Source of the DNA: CAWBQO01 sp963790965
Lineage (GTDB): Bacteria > Bacteroidota > Rhodothermia > Rhodothermales > DASSAV01
Direction: 5' to 3'
Length of the DNA stretch: 64,000 nt
Assembly: GCA_963790965.1 (NCBI GenBank)
Contig: CAWBQO010000003.1
Span: forward strand, 124,001-188,000
Shown: piece after piece, positions 1 to 6,288 of the stretch
Layout of the letters: the number at the start of each line of letters is the position of its first letter
How positions within the stretch are numbered: the first letter of the stretch is position 1
Translations under genes and position numbers: made by a program
Notes under the pieces: generated by a model
Database searches by the model: none
What the model was told of the DNA's origin: nothing
Seen by the model: the letters and a program-made list of their open reading frames with translations, nothing else

Positions 1-685
1 GAGTGGTTCCCCTGAAGACGCGCCGGAGATCCTTTACTATGGTGACGAAGTATTTGCCAGCTATCGCACCCTCGGGGGCCTCCAGGCCCCTGTATGCTGT
101 CGATACCGACTCCAGCAACCAGAGGGCCTCTTGAACAGCCTCTCTCCCACGGCGCTCGCGAAGGAGGTCTTCTGATCGTCTGGTACTCTCTTGGTAACGC
201 CGTCGAGCCTGCTCAGCGAGACTCTCCGGCGGTGGGGCCACCGGAACCACTTCGTGTTTCTCCTCGCGGAGGAGGAGGCGGGGAGGGTCGATCCAGTAGC
301 CAATCTGATGGTTTTCCGCAATCAGATTGAGGTCTTCCTCATCCGGAAGAGGTGAACTCCCAAGATCGACGTGTACTTCACGCAGGTGTGCTAGCGCGTC
401 CCATATAGCCTCAATGAACACTGGCGGTTTTGTAGACGCCTCTTCCATGAGTTTCAAGAGGTCAGTCTCAGCCCATTCTGCACTCGAGCTTGAACAGTAT
501 GGCTCACCGATTGCATCCGCAATGGTATGCTTGAACACTTCGAGGACCTGCTTAGAATCTCTTCCGGCGGTACACCTGCGTGCCAAGCGCATGTAATCGG
601 TTAGCGCCGCAGGTGGAATATGAGAGTTGAGGAACTTCCCATCCGCAGGAGAGCTGCGTCGCCAGTTGTGCTCAAAGCGAAGCAT
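1..685 (-). CDS. Unknown protein, C-terminus cut by window edge
   Basis: An open minus-strand frame runs off the left end without a stop. The first clear methionine is at 685, but the frame stays open further upstream to an ATG at 847, across a terminator-like hairpin, so the true N-terminus is uncertain. From 685 the translation has natural composition: an early Trp/Arg/Phe-rich stretch (MLRFEHNWRR), acidic helical segments, then a highly charged Arg/Glu helical region (ESLAEQARRRYQEST) that may form a coiled coil. I recognise no family. It lies in the accessory region left of the tRNA-Glu-linked element, on the same strand as the DUF5343/DUF4145-like module. It may be 5'-truncated, because sequence before the first Met (GCSFPYSFPNN) also looks protein-like. 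That it is coding is moderately secure; function is unknown. Confidence 0.5.
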   Translation of the reverse strand, partial: MLRFEHNWRRSSPADGKFLNSHIPPAALTDYMRLARRCTAGRDSKQVLEVFKHTIADAIGEPYCSSSSAEWAETDLLKLMEEASTKPPVFIEAIWDALAHLREVHVDLGSSPLPDEEDLNLIAENHQIGYWIDPPRLLLREEKHEVVPVAPPPESLAEQARRRYQESTRRSEDLLRERRGREAVQEALWLLESVSTAYRGLEAPEGAIAGKYFVTIVKDLRRVFRGTT

Positions 686-737
686 GCCAGAGATGTTGTT
701 AGGGAAGCTGTAGGGAAACGAGCATCCAGTTATAAGA

Positions 738-784
738 AAACCCTCCGCGTAAGTGCCTGAAATACAGGAGTTACGGAGAGGGTT
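738..784. terminator. Hairpin with flanking A/T tracts, possible terminator
   Basis: The arms 738-751 and 771-784 pair as AAACCCTCCGCGTA with a near-complementary TTACGGAGAGGGTT, and a small inner CCTG/CAGG pair lies in the loop. A T-rich run (tttctttt) follows on the plus strand and A-rich sequence precedes it, so it could terminate transcription in either direction. It separates the truncated left gene from the material to its right. Confidence 0.5.
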
Positions 785-1190
785 TCTTTTGTGTACCCGG
801 AACGGGACGTTTTTCGAACTCTCCGTGCAGCGCTGGATCGGAGACATATACCCTCTCCGGGGCATCGTTGCCTCTTAAAGTGTGCTCGGGGTTTCGGCGC
901 GTGCAGAGTCTGGAGAAACCTCCTGGACACCGCGTCCACCACTAGAGGACGATTGGCGCGCCACGCACACGAATCTGCAGAGGCTTCAGGGATGCGGCAG
1001 GACATCGCAAGAGCACACTCGGAAAGGCTGGCGCCTGCCCCATCAAGGGCTTGCCCATATGCTGTCCACAGCATGCGGAGCGCTGCAGGTCACGATACGA
1101 GCAACGTCGCTGCGGAGCAATGCCGGCGTGGGATTCGCGCCTGCGCTTTTGGTCCGCGTTTATGTGCCTATTCTGCGGCTCCTTCTTCAA
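785..1190. other. No convincing gene
   Basis: Several overlapping frames are open here on both strands, but their translations are rich in Arg, Ser, Cys and His without recognisable domains and look like chance frames. I see no RNA gene or clear repeat. It may be degraded coding sequence. Confidence 0.35.
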
Positions 1191-1379
1191 TCATTGAGCG
1201 AAAGCGCCCGCACCTTCTATTCCAAGACCATAAAGGCCGCAGACTTGTTCAAGACGTGGGGCAAACTCATTGCACTCAGCTTCGAGCCCCGTGAGTTTGT
1301 GTACAAGCCGAATAGCCATGCTCTTTCGCATGTCAATCCTCCCGTGCTCCCCATACTCCAGCCTCACGCGTACCTCCAC
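1191..1379 (-). CDS. Small hypothetical protein, possibly a gene remnant
   Basis: A 62-residue frame starts at a GTG at 1379. Its translation looks natural: MEVRVRLEYGEHGRIDMRKS at the start, then a helix containing Leu-Thr-Gly-Leu-Glu and the end GIEGAGAFAQ. The same frame stays open a little further upstream to a stop, encoding VCEFYAQGDD directly before the GTG, so the native start may lie upstream or have been lost. A short ATG frame upstream (MYAR then stop) is one frame away, compatible with a frameshifted longer gene. No family is recognised. It sits between the truncated left gene and the DUF4145-like gene, all on the minus strand. Confidence 0.35.
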   Translation of the reverse strand: MEVRVRLEYGEHGRIDMRKSMAIRLVHKLTGLEAECNEFAPRLEQVCGLYGLGIEGAGAFAQ

Positions 1380-1587
1380 GTCGTCACCTTGAGCATAGAA
1401 TTCACAGACTTGAAGTTAGCGGGCATACATTAAGCTCAATGCTGGCTTGCTTCCAGGCGCCTAACGGCCAGGCACAACCGGCCCCAGGGTCCGTGAATGT
1501 GGTTGCTACGTTGCCGCGAGGCAGCGCCCGGGCAGAAAACGCCGAACAGACCTGGGTCCGCGTTGATACCGTTGTTATATGTCACTT

Positions 1588-2106
1588 TTATCGCTTGAGC
1601 GCAGCTACGTACAGCAATTCTTCTGCAACGGTGCGAAGATCTATTATCACATCGTCTACGTATTCGCGCCGGGCATTATACCTTCTGCTGTGTGCCGATT
1701 GATCACCGATTCTCTTTAGCTTTCGGAGGCCTAACTTTGTATTTCTGCCAAGACCCCAATTCTCTGCTAAAGTGCAACTAATAAGGTCGTCAAGGTACAA
1801 ATAGTCATCGCTAGGGTTCTTGATCTTGGAGGCACACTGATGATTCTCAAAGCACTCAATGATAAGTATCTCTACGAGCCGTCTAATCATAACTGCGCAA
1901 GCATCATAGCACGTGTGCTCATAGCTCCGATTGATCTGGTACACGATGCTCTGAAGATAACCCCGCGTATTAAAGAAAAGGGAATTGGGAAGCACAGGCT
2001 GATTAGAAGAGGCAGTCGTTTCAGACGGCTGGACGTTGTCTGGACTCGATGCCGCCTGAATACGCCGCGCCACCTCCAAGGCTGCCTTAGCAGATACGGA
2101 GTTCAT
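1588..2106 (-). CDS. DUF4145-like hypothetical protein
   Basis: The 172-residue product has a Ser/Ala/Pro-rich N-terminal third and a conserved-looking helical core from about residue 45: RSYEHTCYDACAVMIRRLVE, then ILIIECFE, a YLYLDDLI segment, KLKRIGDQSAHSRRY and a final LRTVAEELLYVAAL. This pattern (R.Y..A..MlRR.lE, then GD..AH) resembles DUF4145-type domains, which occur alone or with nucleases in accessory regions; assignment is by eye. The start at ATG 2106 is preferred over TTG 2127 because a GAGGGGAAG ribosome-binding sequence lies just before it. It starts 10 bases after the upstream DUF5343-type gene ends, so the two are probably cotranscribed. Base composition is clearly more AT-rich than the chromosomal genes, consistent with transfer. 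Molecular role unknown. Confidence 0.65.
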   Translation of the reverse strand: MNSVSAKAALEVARRIQAASSPDNVQPSETTASSNQPVLPNSLFFNTRGYLQSIVYQINRSYEHTCYDACAVMIRRLVEILIIECFENHQCASKIKNPSDDYLYLDDLISCTLAENWGLGRNTKLGLRKLKRIGDQSAHSRRYNARREYVDDVIIDLRTVAEELLYVAALKR

Positions 2107-2116
2107 CTGCTTCCCC

Positions 2117-2812
2117 TCAATCGCCAAGTGACTTTAGATGTCTCGCCATGCTGGCAAATATCTGATCAATTTGCTCGGGTGGAGACTCTGGGGAAATGTG
2201 AATTTGAATATCGAAGTGCAAGGTTGGCTCTATTCCTCTGCGCGCCTGCACTGTAGATTCCTTGTCATCACCTGGTGATTCTATGCGTGCCGTGTTGGTT
2301 GTGCGGCTACTTCGTGCTGAAGAGGCTTTTCTTGGCTCACGTGATCCTGTTGCTTTCTTTGAAGGCTTTGCGCCTCCAGTTGACTTGCTTACATCAGCAT
2401 CAAGGAGCAGCAGGTATACTGAAAGCATCTTCCTGACAGCATTCTGCCCCGATCCGGTTTTATTGGCAAACCAGCGCCTTGCCTTGTCCTGGTCATTTGC
2501 TGGGTCATGTGCAACATCAAGAAGCTCTTGAGGATACACTTCGTTTCTAATTGCTTCGCAGACCTCCCGATAATGGCTGTCATCACGCCATTTGATGGCT
2601 CTGTCGGTTGGATTTCCGTCATCATCAATTATCCCGGTGTATTTCAGACTCGGCAGGACATTTGCTCGTGCAGAAGCCTCCTCCATATTAAGCACTGACG
2701 CAATGTAGCTGCCGTTGACGACATTAGGAATTGACTTCTTGAAACGTTCCCGGAGTGCCCACCAATGTGATACAGGGAGTACTGGAAAGGAGTTGTTTGT
2801 AGCTTCTGCCAT
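2117..2812 (-). CDS. DUF5343-type domain protein
   Basis: A 231-residue product starting MAEATNNSFPVLPVSHWWAL. The first ~150 residues fit the DUF5343 pattern by eye: a Pro/Trp-Trp start, RERFKKSIPNVVNGSYIASVL, a Leu-rich segment with Asn-Met-Glu, LKYTGIIDDDGNPTDRAIKW, RDDSHYREVCEAI, YPQELLDV and a C-terminal helix (NAVRKMLSVYLLLLD). This family often has winged-helix-like character, but its biochemical role is not established. Residues ~155-205 are a basic Lys/Ser/Arg linker (KPSKKATGSREPRKASSARS), followed by a short beta-type tail (LHFDIQIHISPESPPEQIDQ). The frame is open upstream to 3061, but that extension does not resemble the family, so ATG 2812 is chosen. First gene of a two-gene unit with the DUF4145-like protein. 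Confidence 0.7.
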   Translation of the reverse strand: MAEATNNSFPVLPVSHWWALRERFKKSIPNVVNGSYIASVLNMEEASARANVLPSLKYTGIIDDDGNPTDRAIKWRDDSHYREVCEAIRNEVYPQELLDVAHDPANDQDKARRWFANKTGSGQNAVRKMLSVYLLLLDADVSKSTGGAKPSKKATGSREPRKASSARSSRTTNTARIESPGDDKESTVQARRGIEPTLHFDIQIHISPESPPEQIDQIFASMARHLKSLGD

Positions 2813-3379
2813 GTCAATTATTAGTGCTGCTGTGTGGACGATACCTGAGACGAATAACTGTCCATTTTGTGGAATGCTTCCGCAGAGCAGACTGGGCCTA
2901 AAAGACGCCAGCGCTTGTAGAATCCAGTGCTCGCCTACTTCACAGGGGCGCATACGCGGAACGGTTCCGCACAGCACATACGATACAGCAACCGAAGTGC
3001 AGATGCAAGCAGCTACACCGCCGTGGATCGAGAAGATTTGTCGCATGTAGAGACCCCCCAACCGGGAGCGGTCCAGTTCTTCCCCTTCTCAGTGATGCCC
3101 GCGTAGCGGACTGCGCGGTGCGGTTGGTTAATCTCTGCGGAGCACCGCGCCTCCACAACGCTGCCCCGAAGTGCTGCCCATGTCGGTAAACGGTAGGACA
3201 GCAGAAAAGCGCAGCGGCCGGACGTTGCTAACGTATCGGGTTCGTGGGCGCTCAGAGTCTTATGCAACGCAGGCAATGCAGCCCTTCCGCGCCCCCTCAT
3301 AGCCCGCAGGGGCGTGCCTCGCGCCTGGCTTCGGCCCGAGACTTTCTGCAGGGGGAGGCTTGACAGCAACCCGGAAATA
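2813..3379. other. Intergenic region between divergent element genes
   Basis: This separates the minus-strand DUF5343-type gene from the plus-strand RHH regulator. Open frames here have no family resemblance and are judged spurious. The right half is GC-rich and includes an imperfect GCCCC/GGGGC inverted repeat near 3290-3315. It probably holds promoters for both directions; no RNA gene was recognised. Confidence 0.4.
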
Positions 3380-3417
3380 GCGTAACATTACGCCAGTACA
3401 ACGTAAGCATACGCCAG
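3380..3417. promoter_or_regulatory. Tandem operator-like repeats before RHH gene
   Basis: Two related 16-base units, CGTAACATTACGCCAG (3381-3396) and CGTAAGCATACGCCAG (3402-3417), match at 13 of 16 positions and are spaced 21 bases apart, two helical turns. The first is part of the perfect inverted repeat GCGTAA-CA-TTACGC (3380-3393); the second keeps CGTA/TACG symmetry. They end 3 bases before the start of a ribbon-helix-helix protein. RHH proteins commonly bind short tandem palindromes in their own promoters, so autoregulation is the natural inference. Confidence 0.65.
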
Positions 3418-3419
3418 AC

Positions 3420-3788
3420 ATGAAACGAATCAACCTCATGGTCGAAGACAGCCAGTATGAGTGGCTGTACCAGGTGAGCGACGAGATGGGCATTTCGGTG
3501 GCCGAGATCGTTCGCCGCTCTCTCGATGCCTGGAAGAGGTCCCAGGATGTCCAAGACCGAGATCTTTTCCAGGTGACTCAGCCCGTCGCGCTCTTCCCGA
3601 AACAGGGGAGCGGCGCATCGAAAGCTGCCATAGACGAGCTGCGCCAGGTGGTGATGCTCCTCACACGCGCTGTCAGACGCACCGCTCCACCGGACGTGAT
3701 GCAGGAGTTTGATACGCGGCTGGAGGAGTGGCGTAGCTCGAAAGCGAATCTCCTTCCCGGAGGCAAGGTGCCGCCGGAGGAGCAATAA
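3420..3788 (+). CDS. Ribbon-helix-helix (CopG/Arc-type) regulator
   Basis: A 122-residue protein whose first ~45 residues form a typical RHH DNA-binding unit: a short beta-strand (KRINLMVED), helix (YEWLYQVSDEMG) and second helix after ISVAEIVRRSLDAW. The remainder is a longer tail with a helical middle (AIDELRQVVMLLTRAVRRTA) and a charged C-terminus ending PPEEQ; it is not recognised and may mediate oligomerisation. The start is immediately downstream of a tandem palindromic repeat, suggesting autorepression. It is followed by a terminator hairpin and then the replication initiator, so it probably controls copy number, excision or transfer of the element. The RHH assignment is strong; the exact targets are inferred. 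Confidence 0.8.
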   Translation: MKRINLMVEDSQYEWLYQVSDEMGISVAEIVRRSLDAWKRSQDVQDRDLFQVTQPVALFPKQGSGASKAAIDELRQVVMLLTRAVRRTAPPDVMQEFDTRLEEWRSSKANLLPGGKVPPEEQ

Positions 3789-3790
3789 AG

Positions 3791-3822
3791 AAAGGCCCTG
3801 CTGCTTCAACAGCAAGGCCCTT
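3791..3822 (+). terminator. Rho-independent-type hairpin after RHH gene
   Basis: AAAGGCCCTGCTG pairs with CAGCAAGGCCCTT across a six-base loop (CTTCAA), with two imperfect pairs. It begins two bases after the RHH stop codon. The poly-T tail is weak. Confidence 0.65.
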
Positions 3823-3858
3823 CATCCTTAAACCGGCGTCCGCTGTGCTTGGCGGCTG

Positions 3859-5274
3859 GTGGACACCACATACATAAGAACGATGATAGTACATCAGACA
3901 CCCGGCGCGGTTTCCCTGCCGGGAGCGGGCGAGCCCACCGGCTCTCCCTCAGAGAACCTACCGCCGAAGGCGGCATCCCCCCTGTATGGTAACACAGGGG
4001 GGATAAATGACACCCGCCGTGGTGTGAAAGGCTACTGCGTGCAGCAGGTAGAGGCCCTTGGTGGGCCAGAAGCGTACTTCTATCGCCTCGCACTGGACAC
4101 CTTGCAAGTGTCCGTAAAAGGAGAGTGGAGAAACCGTGATGGAGCGGTGGCGCTGCTGGAGAAGCGGCACCAGGCAGAGCTCATTCAGCAGCTCGGCTTC
4201 GGCAAGGTGGAGCACGTGAGTCCCGACGGGAGAGCCTTCACGGTGTACCCGCATGGCGGCAGGCCTGCCTACCAGGTGCTCATGCGCGACGGCGACGGGT
4301 TGGAGATCAGAGGCGTTCCAAAGCGGAAGCTGCCCTCTTTCATCTTCCGTTTTGGCGCGAGGTGGTGCGTGGAGCACTCCCTCTCAAGCCTCTCTGAGTG
4401 GATAAAAGAGTTCGTGAGAGCCGTAGGGCTGGAGCCGCAGAAGCTACAACTCTCAGAAGCGCACGTCCGGTGCGATACGCCGACGCCCTTCACCGAGTCC
4501 GATCTGAAGCTCATGCGGGGCGCCAGCACGCGTCACGGGGGCTACAACACGCATATGCACGGGGGCAAGCTCTCCGGCATAAACAACCTCGGAGGGTCCA
4601 AGCACGTCAAGTACTGCATCTATGACAAGCGTCTGGAGCAGAAGCAGAAGGAGGGGGCCTTCTGGCCTGCCGTGTGGAAGAGCTACGGAGTACCGGAGAG
4701 TTCTCCGATCTGGCGTGTGGAAGCGCGCTTCGACCGTAAGGCGCTGACCTACTTCGGACTCGATGCGCTCTCCGACCTGAACGAGCGGACGCTGCCGGGT
4801 CTCTGGCATGCCTTCTCCAGTCAGTACCTCCTTTTTGTCTCCCGTCCGGGAAAGCGGACGGACCGCTGCTCCGTCTCCCGCAAGTGGAAGAAGATTCAGA
4901 GCTGCGGCGCGGCGATGGAGGCCCGGCCGATCATGGCTCGGATCGGGGCGACGTCCACGCAGCTTGTCAAGCAGGCGACGGGCTGCATAGCGAAGGCGCT
5001 GGCGGTCTCCGGCAACGGTCATTTCGAGGCTGTGATGCGGGAGGTGGTCGGCCGTGCCGTGATGATGGGCGATGAGCGGTTCAGCGAGGCCCGTAGAGGC
5101 TACATCGGGCAGATGCTGAGGGAGATAGTCAGCCGCCATCCTGAGGACGCCTTCACAGGCGCTAGGCACGTCAGAGCAGAGATCGAGGGACTGATCGAGA
5201 CGGCGCTCTCCAGGCGTCGACTGGCCGAGCCGTTCAGCGGGAAGCAGCTTAGCACGACAGTAGGTGCGAAATGA
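3859..5274 (+). CDS. Rep_trans-like rolling-circle replication initiator/relaxase
   Basis: A 471-residue frame resembling replication initiation factor (Rep_trans or phage II/X type) proteins, which nick one strand at an origin and stay attached through a tyrosine. Features seen: YFYRLALDTLQVSVKG (~residues 73-88) opening the domain, FIFRFGARWCVEHSLSSL (~161-178), AHVRCDTPTPF (~201-211), HVKYCIYDKRLEQK (~249-262, with candidate catalytic tyrosines) and IWRVEARFDRKALTYFG (~284-300). A basic helical C-terminal half follows. The first ~55 residues are Pro/Gly-rich and encoded across two hairpins, so translation may really begin at GTG 4024 or GTG 4039, just before the conserved part. Its stop overlaps the next gene's start (ATGA), implying translational coupling. 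Probably replicates or mobilises the element. Confidence 0.75.
   Translation: MDTTYIRTMIVHQTPGAVSLPGAGEPTGSPSENLPPKAASPLYGNTGGINDTRRGVKGYCVQQVEALGGPEAYFYRLALDTLQVSVKGEWRNRDGAVALLEKRHQAELIQQLGFGKVEHVSPDGRAFTVYPHGGRPAYQVLMRDGDGLEIRGVPKRKLPSFIFRFGARWCVEHSLSSLSEWIKEFVRAVGLEPQKLQLSEAHVRCDTPTPFTESDLKLMRGASTRHGGYNTHMHGGKLSGINNLGGSKHVKYCIYDKRLEQKQKEGAFWPAVWKSYGVPESSPIWRVEARFDRKALTYFGLDALSDLNERTLPGLWHAFSSQYLLFVSRPGKRTDRCSVSRKWKKIQSCGAAMEARPIMARIGATSTQLVKQATGCIAKALAVSGNGHFEAVMREVVGRAVMMGDERFSEARRGYIGQMLREIVSRHPEDAFTGARHVRAEIEGLIETALSRRRLAEPFSGKQLSTTVGAK
3963..4004. repeat. Two hairpins, candidate double-strand origin (nic region)
   Basis: A small CCGCC-GAA-GGCGG stem-loop near 3961-3973 is followed directly by a perfect 11-base inverted repeat, ATCCCCCCTGT (3975-3985) and ACAGGGGGGAT (3994-4004), with loop ATGGTAAC. 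Initiators of this class often nick within hairpins in or near their own gene, making this the best visible candidate for the element's origin. It could instead control rep translation, since it precedes the likely downstream start. Confidence 0.5.
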
Positions 5275-5921
5275 AGAACAACATGAAAGAGAATCCGGCG
5301 ATTTTGTTTGCCTACTGGGAGAACAGGCCGAGCTTCTGCATAGAGGCCATCGCAGCCGAGATCGAGAACTCGTATGGAGAGCGCGTAGCGTCGTGGCGCT
5401 GGCGGCATCCCTTCTCCGGGAGTACGCTCAATACTTGGAAGAGGATCAGGACTCGGGACTTTAACATGCTTGCCTTCATCGAAGGCGTGAGGAGATATGT
5501 GAGCGCAGCGCCGAAGAAAGGCGTGAAGCCGGGCGACCAGCACACGCTGGCCATCATGCCCTGTGTGTATCCGCAGTACAAGGAAGAGCATGGGCAGCTC
5601 TGGCGCTTCCGGGCGAAGTTCAGGGATTGGGGCACATACGTCACCGATACGAGGGGTCACGGCCTCTTTCTCCTCCCGGAGCACTCGCCGGGATGTTGCT
5701 TTCCGGTAAGCAGCGCCTTCCGGGCCGCCTCCTATGAGGAGTTCAAGGTGAGGTTTGCGGAGTTTGTCAAGGCTGAGCTTGTGCGGGAAGAGATCGCAGA
5801 CGGCGCATGCGAGCCCAGGCTTTATACAGGGGATGTCAGCGAACTCGTCCGGGGAGCGCCTCTTGTGAGCCTATCCAATCCGCGTCTTATGACGCCCGAC
5901 GGCTGGAATCGGTTTGGATGA
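5271..5921 (+). CDS. Hypothetical element protein coupled to rep
   Basis: A 216-residue protein whose ATG overlaps the rep stop codon. The N-terminal part (FCIEAIAAEIENSYG, RDFNMLAFIEGVRRYVSAA) looks helical. The middle (HGQLWRFRAKFRDWGTYVTD, LFLLPEHSPGCCFP) looks like a compact mixed alpha/beta fold, and the end is SNPRLMTPDGWNRFG. No signal peptide or membrane segment and no family recognised. The tight overlap suggests a product needed in proportion to the initiator, for example an accessory replication or mobilisation factor; that role is inference from position only. It is followed by a long hairpin before the recombinase module. Confidence 0.65.
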   Translation: MKNNMKENPAILFAYWENRPSFCIEAIAAEIENSYGERVASWRWRHPFSGSTLNTWKRIRTRDFNMLAFIEGVRRYVSAAPKKGVKPGDQHTLAIMPCVYPQYKEEHGQLWRFRAKFRDWGTYVTDTRGHGLFLLPEHSPGCCFPVSSAFRAASYEEFKVRFAEFVKAELVREEIADGACEPRLYTGDVSELVRGAPLVSLSNPRLMTPDGWNRFG

Positions 5922-5926
5922 TGATG

Positions 5927-5976
5927 CAGAAGTGGGGACGGGAGCGGACGCGTGTACTGCTTCCGTCCCACTTCTG
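5927..5976 (+). terminator. Long hairpin between rep operon and recombinase module
   Basis: CAGAAGTGGGGACGGGAGC pairs almost completely with GCTTCCGTCCCACTTCTG (one bulged G and one G-T pair) around a ~13-base loop. There is no good poly-T tract after it, so it may terminate the rep operon weakly, stabilise transcripts, or be a recombination or origin structure. It ends 21 bases before the next start codon. Confidence 0.55.
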
Positions 5977-5997
5977 AAATACTGAAGGAGTCCAGGC

Positions 5998-6288
5998 ATG
6001 CTTACCGTAGACTACTGCAAACAGATACTCGATGCCGCCGCACCTGGCGGCGTGACGTACGGGCTCCGCGAAGTCGAGCGCATACGGGATGCGCTCTACG
6101 CCGTCGCCGGCGCCTATCTCAAGGGACACCATATACCGAACAGACATGAGCAAACGCGCCGTCATCTATTCCCGCGTTTCCACCGACGAGCAGGCCGACC
6201 GTGGCTACAGCTTGCGCGACCAGGAGTCCAGATTGCGCGAGTACTGTCGCCGATCCGGCATCACGGTTGCCGAGCACTTTCAGGATGA
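5998..6288 (+). CDS. Small protein preceding serine recombinase
   Basis: A 96-residue frame with a good ribosome-binding sequence (GAAGGAG) before the ATG. The first ~45 residues look like a real small helical protein: MLTVDYCKQILDAAAPGG, VTYGLREVERIRDALYAVAG. After about residue 50 the frame overlaps the recombinase gene for 143 bases and becomes Arg/His-rich, so the C-terminal half may be a by-product of overlap or of a lost stop codon. Similar small genes commonly precede large serine recombinases in Bacteroidota elements, where they could act as regulators or directionality factors. That role is an inference. Confidence 0.5.
   Translation: MLTVDYCKQILDAAAPGGVTYGLREVERIRDALYAVAGAYLKGHHIPNRHEQTRRHLFPRFHRRAGRPWLQLARPGVQIARVLSPIRHHGCRALSG

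Noticed and set aside
730..1074. Minus-strand frame beside the left hairpin
   Set aside because: It reads through the terminator-like hairpin and its translation is rich in Cys/Arg/Ser with no natural pattern.
3013..3369. Minus-strand 118-codon frame before the RHH gene
   Set aside because: Arg/Ser-rich and without resemblance to anything; region is better explained as promoter DNA.
3859..5921. Filamentous-phage interpretation of the rep gene region
   Set aside because: No coat, assembly (Zot-like) or other phage structural genes are present; an integrative mobilisable element fits better.
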